Part shown: piece after piece, positions 1-11,199 of the stretch
Numbering within the stretch: position 1 is the stretch's first letter
How the letters are laid out: each line of letters opens with the position of its first letter
Origin: Melampsora larici-populina 98AG31
Lineage: Eukaryota > Basidiomycota > Pucciniomycetes > Pucciniales > Melampsoraceae
Direction: 5' to 3'
NCBI RefSeq assembly: GCF_000204055.1
Contig: NW_006768766.1
Coordinates: 2,071,243-2,135,242, forward strand
Length of the DNA stretch: 64,000 bases
Program-made: the position numbers and the translations under genes
Notes under the pieces: model-generated
Told to the model about the DNA's origin: nothing
Database searches by the model: none
Seen by the model: the letters and a program-made list of their open reading frames with translations, nothing else

Positions 1-1130
1 TTAGAGAAACTTTTGATTTCTGAAAATACTCATAACTTTGTCAATTCCGGTCCAAGACGCTCGATTTTGGGTGCATTGGTAAGCTGGAATTGTCCTCCGA
101 ATAGTTCATAATGGGACCACACAGCATGCTGGTCTGCTAGAAAAGATGTCATCTTTTTTATACATTTGTACATACAGATCTATAGAATGATTACCATACT
201 AGCTACATAGTTCTTGATCTTATGAAAGTTCGAGAGGAAGAGTTCAGCTTTCTAATGCACTTAAAATCGAGTGTTTTGAGGCAGATTTGACAAAGTTATA
301 GGCGTTTTCAGAAATCAAAAGTTTCTCTAAACACTAATGAGCCAAATTTCAGTGCTTGTTACAGGTTGTAATTGGATGATTATGAAGGTTTATTGTTAGT
401 ACACTTATCAATACGGACTGTAAAAAGATGGAAAAATATGGAGAGTGAAGCTCTCACCGCAGGGAACAAGATGCATATTTTTATTTATTTTTTGCCCTTC
501 TCCTGGCCTCTCAATATTTTTGTGTATCAATAATTTAATTTTCTGCCCAGAAAATATTATATTTTGTGTAGTGTTTTGTGGTCTAAAAACTTCAATAACT
601 TTTGCAATTCTGCTCCAAATAACTCGATTTTTGGTTCATTCAAAAGCTGAACTATTCTCCTTCACACTTGATAATGTTAGTAAGGTGCTATCTAGTCATT
701 TAAACACTCTATATATGTTCAAACAGTTCTGCATGAAGTGCTCTGTAGGATCTTCTTTAGACCAGCTACAGATGTGATGTCTCAATGAAAAATGTAGAGG
801 AAAGGCTCACCTTTTTAATGCACTTCAAATCGAGTGATTTAATTCAGAACTGCAAAAGTTATTGATGTTTGAAGATTCCAAAACCCTGTCTTCAAAGTCA
901 AGGGCCAAATTTCAGGTATTGTTACAGGTGGGTTTTTGATGATTCTCAGCCTTTATTGTTAGTACATTAACCAATATCTGTGTGTAAAATACAAAAAAAT
1001 ACTCGTCATGACGCCACAACATCTAGGAACAAGGTGCATATTTTTTCAGATTTTTAGCTCTCTTCCTGTTGCCTCAGGACTTTTCTATGTCAGTAGTGGT
1101 AAAGATGACATTTTGTGTAGTGTAAGGTGT
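1..1130. repeat. Two diverged ~563-bp units, each with an inverted repeat
   Basis: The same ordered blocks occur twice at a spacing of 563 bp. The block starting GCCAAATTTCAG is at 341 and 904, and the block around GGAACAAG-TGCATAT is at about 462 and 1025. Each unit also holds an inverted repeat. In unit 1 the arms are about 1-79 and 252-330, with near-perfect pairing of AGAAACTTTTGATTTCTGA to TCAGAAATCAAAAGTTTCT. In unit 2 the arms are about 589-650 and 812-870. No coding potential is evident. I infer an old non-autonomous transposon or satellite-like repeat cut by the window edge. Confidence 0.6.
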
Positions 1131-1186
1131 GTTGATTGTATAGAGTCTTTAATTGCATGGTACATCTAACCTTCTATCTAACACTT

Positions 1187-1963
1187 ATGGACAGAACTTT
1201 CCAAACCCAATCACAAAAACTCAACCACTCTACAAAAAATATGACTTTCGAACTATCCTCAACCCACCTTGTGAGTGATGACCGCTTCATGCCCTTTTTC
1301 TGATGGTTGCTCTTACTTATAATAGTTCAATAAATCTGTCATATATAGGAAACCAACCGAAATGGTGATTTCACTCCATATGACGGAAGGTCATTGATTG
1401 AGTCATACGTTTATACATCGGAATCGTCCTACGCATCAGATCCCCGACCCTCCAAGCTCCACCGCAGATTGCCAACAACTTATTCTCCTATACAAACCGC
1501 TAGGACCAGAGCTACCTCGGATACTCTGGACAGAATACTATTGACCCAAGCTGGACATTTGGCAGCTGTATGCGAGGTTTGGCGTTTGAAATTTGCTTCA
1601 AGTCCATTGGTTCCCTCAATCCAAAAAGAAACAAAGCTCGTCACGCCCGTCACCAGAAGTCGTGCTACTTCTGGCGCTCTCGAAGGCATTTTGGCACGGC
1701 AGTCTTTTCAGTTGAAATCCTTAGGCGAAGTATGGAGAAATCGATTCTTGACAAGTCCATCAACATCATTAAACAAAAAAGAATTAAATGATGGGATGCC
1801 TGAGTCTGAACCCGAAAGTCGAGATGATTTCAAATTTGGAGAGATGGTGAAACATGGACACTATAAAAGGGATCATGGATTGAAAGAGAGGGTGTTTAGA
1901 TGGATGGACAATTTGCCAGATTCCTTCGATGATGTAGCTCAAGAAATCGACTTTGATTTTTAA
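1187..1963 (+). CDS. Two-exon protein of unknown function with a duplicated ~35-residue segment
   Basis: Proposed CDS: exon 1 1187-1270 (28 codons from ATG), intron 1271-1348 (78 nt, GTGAGT...TATATAG), exon 2 1349-1963, about 232 residues. The intron keeps phase 0 and removes an in-frame TAG at 1346. I recognise no family. The protein carries an internal duplication: the first copy begins TRATSDTLDRILL and the second SRATSGALEGIL. Both run on to a conserved (C/G)EVWR-(L/N)(K/R)F core and a following SP. The tail is acidic and ends EIDFDF. No signal peptide or membrane segment is visible. The intron position is inferred from splice consensus, and a start inside exon 2 cannot be excluded. Confidence 0.5.
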
Positions 1964-2758
1964 GTTGTTTTTGTTTCCTTGATTGTTATTCCTTTGTTTC
2001 TTGTTTTTGGATATCATTGATGTTTTCTTCGATAGTCCTGATTTTGCTTGTGTGTGTTTGCTTGTATATCAACATTTCTCGATTCCTGAAGTTCGCTTAT
2101 CAAGTTCTTGAGTGTAGTTTTTTTGTAACTCGGATACTTTTCATCTATGTTTGTTTTACCATTTTGGTTCCGCTTGTGCATTCTGATATCAAAGAGCCAT
2201 TTCTTTTTGATGATCATATCTTTTACCAATTCCTATAGACTTCATTTTCCCAATTGTGCTTGGGTCACCATGGTTCCTGGACGGTTTTGTGGAGAGGAAC
2301 TGTGCATACATACCAATCAAAACTGATCTGTAATCCTTATGATGTTTCCAATAGAGGTTCTAAACACGAACCCAAACAGATGTTGCCATTTTTCGGAATT
2401 AGCCAATCTGACTGACTTATCCATCAAATGATATGCACAAGCAACATCTTGAGAGATATGCGACAAATCAAAGATACTAAGTTGGTGATCAGTCTAAGCA
2501 ACACCCTATCAATTCTCAGAAATAGGAGTGATCTGAGTTCACAAAGCCAAAATCTGTTCCAACTTTATCACACAGTAGTAGAGAGTACGTAGCTATATGC
2601 GCTTAAAATTGAAACGTTTAGGAAAGAATCACAAAAGATACTGTTATACAAATTTTTATTTTGACAAGTTTAAATGAATTGCCGGGAAGAACTATAGACC
2701 TTCCAAACCACAAGCATGATAGTATTTGAATTATTTAAAGTCAACTTGAGATTGAAAT
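1964..2758. other. Intergenic stretch, nothing recognised
   Basis: 795 bp between the stop of the unknown gene and the stop of the first F-box gene, so it holds two converging 3' ends. It contains only short ORFs without recognisable motifs and no clear repeat. Confidence 0.6.
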
Positions 2759-4462
2759 TTAGCAATGGAAGTGCATTGGATTATGTAAAAGCTTCTCTTT
2801 TGCGTTCTCCGCAACCTTACTGAATCTGATTCCTTTAGATCTACATATACCTTTCAATCGTTTCAGTGAAGCAGGGTCAAGTGGCCATATATCATAATCT
2901 ATGTGCAAAGCTACCGTCTTGAGATTGGGGAACACATGGCTGGTGAGAAAGTCAGAAAGTTCTGATACTTCCTCTGACTCCATATCTGACAGATAATCAA
3001 AAGCATCGTAGTTTGGAAGTTGATAGACCTTGAGATGACGAAGAGTTTTGCAATCGGCAAAGGAGCGAATAAAGGGGCAATCATCATTAGGCCATATGGT
3101 CAAATGTGTTAAAGCCGGTAAAGAAATTAGGTAATCGTCTGGGTCAAATATTGGTAGGTTATGATCTATGTCGCTGACTTCATTATGAAATTTGATATCG
3201 AAATGAGTAAGTTGAGGAACCCAAGTTTCGATAAACCAGGGCATATCTGATATGCGGAGAGGCAGGCAATCGTGAATGACAAGATTGACTAATTGAGGCG
3301 GTGACTTATGGTAAGCCCAACCTCTATCCAACAACTCTACATCCTTTAGAATAAGCTGCTTGAGATTTGTGAGATTAGAAATACAGGTAGGAAGGTTTTC
3401 GTACTCTGCGCCATCACCCATCAAAACATGCGCGAGCTCGAGTGATTCAAGTAATGGGAGATGTTTGATGGGTTCAATGAAACAATTTGCAAGTATCGCT
3501 GTGCGCTCTGGAGCTCGAATCGTGAGATGTTGAAGACGTCCAAAACCGGAAAACAACGTGATCAAATTGTGGCTAAGGTTCAACATTTCTTCTTTTACAG
3601 GGTCACGCCCATCGTCCGGACAATTTAGACGCAGCGTGTTAAGCGATGGGCAATGATGAAGGACCTTGGTGAGGGTTTCTGAACCGAGACCATATAAGAA
3701 GCGCATTGGATTGTACCTATCACTAGCCTTTGTCCTGCGATACCCGGTGATGTCTAGATTGTCAGAATGGATGCTATCGACTTCCTCATACTCCTTATTC
3801 TGCTCGATGAACTTAATTTTGCTTCCACTAGAAGATCGGAGTGATAACCGATTTCGATTTCTCTCTTTGCCTGGAGAAATTTGAAGCCATTCCAATCTTA
3901 ACCCTACATCTACCACTTTGACATGGGATCCGTGTTTTGGCAGAATTTCCTCATACCAGAAGGACATTGGAGTCGATATTTCAGAGGAAAACTTGAGAGA
4001 CTAGAGTGCCGCAGTTGGGAACGGTCGAAGTAGCGAAGGACATCGTATAATGATCAGTACATATCAGTGATCTGTCTGAATAGCTTCCATGTGCCAGATT
4101 CAACTCACCTGCCATATTATGGGTTGGCAGATAGAGTAGAACCTACGATTGACAACGGAGAATGCTTGAAAGCTAGTCATGATCGGGGATTCGGGTTTGT
4201 GTTGATAGACCCATACTGAAGTCTTCTTCCCTGAATCAAGGGTGATTCCTTGATTGATTTTCTTGAGGTGATTCATTTCAGCTTTGATGGGGTCATCGAG
4301 AAGGTATTCTGCGATTTCTAAAAGGATCTCATCTGGTAGGCGAGAAAGGAAATCTTCCTGAGCGCCCGATGCTGTTTTGTTTGCAAGAAGTTGCTTTTTC
4401 GCTCGTCCTGATGTTTTTTTCGCTGGTCCTGATTTCTTTTTTGCTCGTCCTGATTTCTTCAT
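2759..4462 (-). CDS. F-box/LRR-like protein (locus F1)
   Basis: Two exons: exon 1 4109-4462 (118 codons), intron 4001-4108 (donor GTGAGT, acceptor CTAG), exon 2 2759-4000; about 531 residues. Exon 1 carries the F-box helix motif LSRLPDEILLEIAEYLLDD and the family block SPIMTSFQAFSVVNRR...CQPIIWQ. Exon 2 opens with the family signature PMSFWYEEILPKHGSHV and continues into irregular leucine-rich segments such as LPLLESLELAHVLMG and LTNLKQLILKDVELL. F-box proteins bind Skp1 in SCF ubiquitin ligases and the LRR part usually picks the substrate; that role is inferred. The N-terminus has three 7-residue SGRAKKK-like repeats, basic enough to be a nuclear signal. ATG at 4462 was preferred over the upstream one because the extension is not shared with paralogues. 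Confidence 0.8.
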
Positions 4463-4906
4463 TGTGATTGATAGAATACCGAGATGAAATTGGAAAGATA
4501 GAAAAGAAATGAAGGTGTCGAGAAGATAGACGCTCAAAGGTGTACATAGTCCAAAAGAGTTGATCGAGTCCAGGTTAGCCCTGAGCGTGGGGTCCGCCAA
4601 CCCTCTCAAACGCATACAACATCACCCACATCCAACACTCAAAACCTATACCCATATTACTTTACCTTCCAAAAAAAAGTACTTATCAGGGTACACGATT
4701 ACTGATCTCACAACTCTCAGTCTCATTGCAATTTACGTTTGGAGTCAGACTGAAAAGCGAGTCCTTATCTTTACCATTGGAAGTGGTGTCACTGGAAGAT
4801 GAATTTGCTTCGTTTATGAAGTTGTAGTACAACAATTACGCCAGGCAAAGAGCACAGAGAGATTGCGAAGAATTGGATTGATTGCTAATCTAAATTGCAG
4901 AAAGTC
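4463..4906. promoter_or_regulatory. Upstream region of F1 with a motif shared with the Rtr1 gene promoter
   Basis: Intergenic 444 bp. At 4588-4606 lies GGGGTCCGCCAACCCTCT followed by CAAACGCATAC. The same block, with two changes in the tail, occurs at 63703-63731 upstream of the Rtr1-like gene, in the same orientation relative to its minus-strand gene. It may be a transposon end or a shared promoter element. Otherwise nothing is recognised. Confidence 0.4.
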
Positions 4907-6559
4907 TCATGAGCTACTGTAACATGGAAAAAGTAATTCTATTCCCTTAGACTTGCAGAATTCGTCCAATGACAACAATATGGAAGATGAAGTTGAATCA
5001 AGTGGAAAGACTCCGGGGTTTACAGGTAGATCTATCCATCTGAGCTCAGGAAAATCATTCTCGGTGATAAATTCGGAAAATTCAGATAGTCCTTCCAATG
5101 AATCAGCTGGCATGAAATCTGAGACATCTGACCCTTCATTGTCATAGTCAATGCTCCAAAAGTAATGAAACGCGATTTGACAAAGCTCTTTGCACTCTGA
5201 AAAGCAGTGGATATAGTGAGATTTGGAATGAGGCCATATGTCTAAATGAGTTAAAGCCGGGAATGAAAATTTATTGAACTTGGGTTTCAACTTGGAAATG
5301 TCCTCTTGCAAAATGCCGAAAGGATCTTCAAAAATTCGGAGTTCTAGAGAAGTGAGGTGAGGTGCCCAAGAACGCAAAAACCGAGGCATCCCTGCTGACG
5401 GAAGACGCATACAATCGCGGATTGTGAGACTCTCTAGACAAGGCGGACCTTCATGACATCCCCCAGAGCTGTCCCAGAAACGAACTAGATCCATAGTCAG
5501 ACATGTGAGATTTTTGAGATTGTAAAGAAAGGTAGGATCGACAATCGCAAGATTTGCAAGCTCGAGCGATTCAAGCAGAGGGAGATGTTTGAGGGGTTCA
5601 AGGAGATATTTTCCTGTTGCGGTTGACCCTGAAGGACCTTGTATTTTTAAGTTTTGAAGATGGCCGAGTTCACGAAATAATGAGGTCAGGTTGTGACACA
5701 AGTTATTCAATGCAACTGGAAAGAGAAACTCTGGCGTCGTATCCGCGCAGTTGAGATGAAGTTCGGTAAGTTTCTCACAATGAGAAAGCACTTTGACAAG
5801 GCTTTCGGGACAGAGACCGGATGATGAGGGCGGGCCTTCGTCGCCTTCATCTTGCACGAAGCCCCGGACAGCTAGGTTATCACAATGAATGTCATCGACA
5901 TCGCGAAAATCCTTATTTTCTTCTAAAAACTTGATTCGGTTTACATGAGAAGATTGCGGTGAATAGCGACATTGGTGCTTGTCTCTAGTAGCTTGTTTGA
6001 TAGAACAGGCTTTGGATGGTATCTTGAACCATTGCTTGTTTAATTCCACAGTTATTGCATCGACATGAGATCCATGTTTGGGTAAGATTTCCTCCAGCCA
6101 GAAGGACATCGGACCTATCAGCGGAGAAGGAAATTCAAGATACTGGGTCATCACAGTAGAGCAAGGTGAAGGTGGAAAAGGATAGATTGTAAGCTCATTA
6201 GTATACATTGGCAATCTCTATTTGCAGCTCAATTATGCTTTATAAATCTCACTAACATCCCATATGAAAGGTTGACATAGAGAATAAATCCTTTGATTGA
6301 CAACAGAGAAAGACTGAATGCTAGTTAATATTGGAGATTCTGGGCGGTGTTGATAGACCCATAACGTGGTCTGCTTTCCTGATGAAAGAGTAATTGTCTG
6401 CTTGCGCTTCTTATGGCGGTTCTCCTCGGATTCGTGTTCGTTCCAGTCCTCGAGGAGGTATTCTATGATCTCAAGTAAGAGCTCGTCTGGTAAGCGGCAA
6501 AGTAGATCTTCATGGTTTGCAATCGATTCTCGAGAGTTTGCTAGTCCTCGATTCTTCAT
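4907..6559 (-). CDS. F-box/LRR-like protein (locus F2)
   Basis: Exon 1 6257-6559 (101 codons), intron 6143-6256 (donor GTTAGT after ATATGGGAT, acceptor CCAG), exon 2 4907-6142; about 512 residues. Exon 1 has the F-box motif LCRLPDELLLEIIEYLLED and the family block SPILTSIQSFSVVNQR...CQPFIW. Exon 2 begins YLEFPSPLIGPMSFW, followed by EEILPKHGSHVDAITVELN. Leucine-rich stretches follow (LPLLESLELANLAIVD, HLTSLELRIFED). The donor differs from the GTGAGT of its paralogues but keeps phase 0. It is probably an SCF substrate receptor by family analogy. It lies head-to-tail with F1, 445 bp apart. Confidence 0.8.
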
Positions 6560-9500
6560 TTTATTCGTTTAATTCTTGAGCTCCAAGGTCTGCCAAAATC
6601 GTAACCTGTTGGTCTCTTTCTGAGTAACTCGATGCGATTCTGCAGAAATCTCGTGAGACTGATCGTATGCAGTTAATATCTTGATAGAAAAACTGAGAGG
6701 CGAAAGGTAGATTGATTTGAGGTTTCATCTACAATTGTGACTTCGCTTTATGGTTCTCTGAAGCTGGTAACACCGCGGGAATCAATAGGCTCAAAACTTA
6801 CGTGGTGGGCGCATGGTTTGGATGTAGGGCGCGCTCAGCGCGCCTTTCTGTATCTGTGGAAGGCGCACCTTTTGAATATGTATGTAGGCAAAATCAAAAA
6901 AAAAATATCGAAAAATATTGAAAGGGAGAACACAATGATCATTCCTTTTGAATCATTGTGTTACTTAAATAAACAATTACAGTGATATAAAATTAAATAA
7001 AGCAATCAGGAGATGCACTCATGCTTCCTCATTGGTTGTTCATAACCAAACCATAGGTATTCCGCTACTGGTGGGATGTCAGATGACACGAGTGAGAAGA
7101 GTCAGTTTTTTCAATGGCCACTCTGGAATTGGGGAGCAGAAGCAATGGGTGGAGTCAAAGCAGATGACGTTGTGACCAAATTGCAACAGTTGATCTCTTT
7201 TCCAGGGAGAAAAGAAGGCAATTTGGACCTGTTTGTTGGCGCGGTTGATCCGCTTGTGTGTACGCCAACCCTTGTTAGAGTCTGAGAGCTTGCCCATCCA
7301 CAGTGATATTGATTTGTTAATTTCGTGTTCAAGGTGGTGGATCTTGTTGGCGTGCTATGTGGGCTACTTTCTGATAATCAATGTTGAAGGATTTCAGGAT
7401 GATTCCGCTAGTACAGTTGGGTTCCTAATATAAAGGGCATTAATAACAACACTTATCCTTGAAATGCAAATGCAAATGTGGAACTTACAGGAAATAAGTT
7501 GAGGCAGGAAAGTAGATGTTCAATGGAACACCATGACAAACCGTCACTGACCCGCTTGCAGATTCACTTGCGGGCGACGGCAGGTGTGCACATAGAACAC
7601 ATGTCCTCAATTGAGCAAGGGTTGTGGTTTTTGTGTTGCCAGAACCACTCAAGCTCAAGTTTGCCTTCAAGAGTTTTGTGAATGCTGAACTAAGCAGGAC
7701 AGTGGACTTTTAAAGGACCAGTGGATTGGCAAGTTGCATGGGTGACAGGAAGTTGTTTCTGTTGAGAAGGGTTGCTGTAAGAATTACATAGGAATTTCTC
7801 TGACCATTTGCATCTACAAACGGGACCACTGTGTTAAACAACTGGCAATTTGGTGGCACCGGTTTGTTGGAGAGAGGTCTTCTAACACTGTCCATTAAAC
7901 CTTTAGCCCTGAAATACCCAATGCAAGGATGCCCATTGCAAAAATTACATCATTTTCAATTTTCTCTTTGTGAGGGAGGGTGAGTCAAACAACAGAGTCA
8001 GGAAACCATGGTGGTGAGTGGGAGGTGTCACAGACAAAGATGTTTGAGTTAGAATTGAAGTCAAATCCAGGTGTAGCTGGAGAAACGTGAACCAGTGGAG
8101 ACAGGAGCCATGCAAGGGTACAGCTCAAGCCCTGTAATAATGGAGGTGAAACAGTGAGGATCTCTCTTGTCGTTTATCTGAATGAAGTCAGGATTGGGCT
8201 TGGCCTCAGAAGTGCTACAAGGATTGATTGGTGTCATTGGTTGAACACTATAGCAGATGACATGTCAAATGTAAAGTACAAATAATTCTATATAGTGTGT
8301 TGATTTAAGAACAAAAAACGGACAAGTTGTAGACAATCTTCCTTACAAGAGAATAGTCAAAATGGTGGAAAACAGTGAAGTCAAACTTTATCCTCATGGT
8401 AGCAGACTTTGTGGAGTAAACCTGATCAGTCAGAGAAGTGTCCTAAGGAAAAGAAAGGATAGTGCGGAGCAACCTCCCCCTTCATGGACCTCATTGTTGT
8501 ACCACAATCCCAGCCACACACATCCGGAATTTGCAAGGTAATACAAGCTTCAGCTGAGGTTCTTTGCCTCAATGACAGGCATCTCCAGCCGCGCATCTGT
8601 GCGGCTCTCATCTCATCTGCTACAAACTTTATTGCCCAACACTCAGCGTCCAATCACATTTATAATCTCAAGTTGTGTTTTCAAAGACACTCAAAACAGA
8701 AAGGCCCCATCCACCAAGACACAGACGTAAGGAATAGATGATCCATGTGGGACAAATAAGACAAGATCCAAGTTTCACCAAGGTGTCAACCAATAAATTG
8801 TGCTATTGATTTGGGGCGGGCCCCTTTTGGAATCTCAAATTGACAAATCTGCGCGTCTTCACCAAATGCATCCAGATCTCACAACTTTCAGCTTGCACAA
8901 CAACAGTAGAACTTTTCCCAAGTGTTGGTGATTTAATGCCAGGGTGTTGGGCCTTTGGGTGCCATCAATCAGTAATTGAGGGCTACATGTATTTCTTTTT
9001 ATGTAAATAGGTCTTACATATTTCTTGCTATCTCTACTACATGTAATTAGCTGATTTATTCATGAGTAAGGCAATACAACCATTTGATTATATTTTGGAC
9101 ATCCAGAAAAATGAAAAACTTCAAATTCTAGTTTTAAATGGATTCAAATACAGCAAAGAATGTATCTTTTGTTTTTCAGTGGCAAACTTTGAAGTTTAAT
9201 CTTCCTTAAGGTAGTAAAAACCTAGTTCATTCTTTCTCAATATCTGACATATAATGAAATTGTTGTATGCCATGGAATTAAACTTATCCAAGTCCTCCAC
9301 CAACAACTTAGATAAGCTTACTGTCAAGGCAGCTTATGCCCTTTCTGACAAGTAATCTATGGCTTCAATGAAGATGTAATCCTTGCATGATCATTGCAGG
9401 ATTTGTGTTCTCCATGCCATGGTTGTGCAAGCCACCACAGTATCTATCTCCCAAGCTAAAGGCCTCAAGGTATGATTCTTCAACATTGATGGATGATGAC

Positions 9501-9688
9501 AAAGCACCAGATCATCCCTGGTCAATTTTGAAAAATTAGGTGACTGAAACTTGAAGGATAGTGGTGTGATCAGATTGATTGTTTACCAAGCAGATTACCA
9601 GCCCAATTCTCTTGAGTTTATCCCTTGCCCAATTTTTTTTCGACCTCCTTTTCTTCATCTCAATGACATCTGATCATAAGTTCCATTT
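6560..9688. other. Long gene-poor spacer
   Basis: About 3.1 kb with only short ORFs. A GC-rich spot at 6805-6870 has a small palindrome (GCGCGCTCAGCGCGC) like those near 28680 and 32680. A minus-strand segment near 8500-8650 reads like a weak RNase H-type stretch, but this was too short to call. No gene supported. Confidence 0.5.
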
Positions 9689-9690
9689 TA

Positions 9691-9865
9691 CAGTCAAACC
9701 CGCGCAAATGCATACCCGCGCAGGTGCATAACCCGTGATAATGCATAGAAAAAATCTAGAATTTTGATGCTTTTTACTGCCAAATTTGACAACAGAAATG
9801 CATAACCCGTCAAAATGCATAGCAAAAGTCTTCCACCCAAATTATGGTTTGCACGGGTTTGACTG
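9691..9865. mobile_element. MITE with pogo-type TIRs (copy 1)
   Basis: 175-bp element with terminal inverted repeats CAGTCAAACCCG at 9691 and CGGGTTTGACTG ending at 9865, flanked on both sides by TA (9689-9690 and 9866-9867). The interior repeats the words GCATAACCCGT and ATGCATAG. CAGTnnAAnC-like ends and TA target duplication are typical of pogo/Tc1-mariner relatives. It has no coding capacity, so it is non-autonomous. A second, shorter element with the same end is at 25544-25632. Confidence 0.75.
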
Positions 9866-9886
9866 TAATACTTTGTACTTCACTAT

Positions 9887-10267
9887 TCCATTTCTCGTGG
9901 GTGTCTAACAGATAACGGTGCACTAGAGTGACCTCCAATTGTACGTGTAGGATTAGAACAATCCTTGTTCTCTTACACTCAGGTACTGTCCTACCACGTA
10001 CACCTAGAAGACGGAGCCCTACAAAATTGGACCCTCATCCTACTTGGTTGTGGTTTGGGGGTGGTCCCGAAGGGTAAGAAGTGTAGGAGGGGTTGGACCG
10101 CGCCAACCCCCCTTCGATAACCCTTCTGGACGAGAACAGCCCTGAGAAGCAAAAGACTTCTCAACCCAGGAGGTGGGTGGGGACCGCGCCAACCCCCCTT
10201 CGATAACCCTTCTGGACGAGAACAGCCCTGAGAAGCAAAAGACTTCTCAACCCGGGAGGTGGGTGGG
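9887..10267 (-). repeat. Split direct repeat B2 (3' terminal), with an 86-bp tandem duplication
   Basis: Matches 10536-10816 from TCCATTTCTCGTGGG onward at an offset of 649, with only scattered substitutions (for example near 10036 and 10049). Its inner part, from GGACCGCGCCAACC to GGAGGTGGGTGG, is present twice in tandem at 10095-10180 and 10181-10266. This makes B2 about 100 bp longer than B1. Confidence 0.8.
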
Positions 10268-10535
10268 TTTTTAAAGCGAAGAAGATCTATCTATGAGGAT
10301 CAGTGAGGATCAGAGAGATCTTGAGGAGCGGATGACGGAAGGAATATTTGGGTGGTGGAGTGAGAAGAGTAAAAACTCTGATTCTCCCTGTATCCACCAC
10401 CCGAAACTCACTTGACCTGTGACATGTGTGCTTTGTCTGTCACAGGTTGCAACTTCCTCTATCCGCACCTCTGCTTTATTCACCACACGGAAATGGAATT
10501 ATGTGTACCTCCGCAAGCTCTGGGAACACTGGCAA
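10268..10535 (-). repeat. Split direct repeat A2
   Basis: 268 bp identical by eye to 17080-17347 (constant offset 6812), starting TTTTTAAAGCGAAG and ending GAACACTGGCAA. It sits directly between B2 and B1. Confidence 0.85.
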
Positions 10536-10816
10536 TCCATTTCTCGTGGGTGTCTAACAGATAACGGTGCACTAGAGTGACCTCCAATTGTACGTGTAGG
10601 ATTAGAACAATCCTTGTTCTCTTACACTCAGGTACTGTCCTACCACGTACACCTAGAAGACGGAGCCCTACAAAATTGGACCCGCATCCTACATGGTTGT
10701 GGTTTGGGGGTGGTCCCGAAGGGTAAGAAGTGTAGGAGGGGTTGGACCGCGCCAACCCCCCTTCGATAACCCTTCTGGACGAGAACAGCCCTGAGAAGCA
10801 AAAGACTTCTCAACCC
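10536..10816 (-). repeat. Split direct repeat B1
   Basis: About 281 bp, copy of the outer part of B2, abutting A2 without spacer. The homology ends at CTTCTCAACCC. The 380 bp beyond, up to the recombinase stop, is internal untranslated sequence. Confidence 0.8.
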
Positions 10817-11199
10817 CATCTCTCACGGGAGGATGGAGCCGTGAGCCTGAGAAGTCAAAACCCCCAAACTCACCCTCACGTGAAGCTAAACTCACGTAAG
10901 CACTGTTCTACCCTCCTTCGGGCTCGCCTACACAGCAAGCCCACTACATATCCTGATCACACTGTCCCTCTGTCGCAGAGCTCTGACAGTTTCCATCCCG
11001 GTATCCTCCATGGACCGAGCTTACCATCAGCTGAGTCAATGCGAAGTCTCACCAGCCTCATTGAGAACAAACTTTCGAGAAGGAACTCAGTCAGGCTTCA
11101 ATTGATTCAATTGAATCACATGCACTGAGTTACAGGCCAAACTTTAATTGCAAACTCTAAAGTGTGTCTCTATACAGAGAGGGACGCATGAAAACTAAA

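Noticed and set aside
445..777. 110-codon plus-strand ORF
   Set aside because: It lies inside the diverged repeat unit and has low-complexity Phe/Ile/Leu content without motif; overlaps an inverted-repeat arm.
8426..8653. Minus-strand ORF with a weak RNase H-like stretch
   Set aside because: The ECWAIKFVADEMRAAQMRGW resemblance is short and there are no accompanying RT motifs.
10742..11128. 128-codon plus-strand ORF
   Set aside because: Covers repeat B1 and non-coding sequence antisense to the Ngaro-like element; not conserved in the B2 copy.
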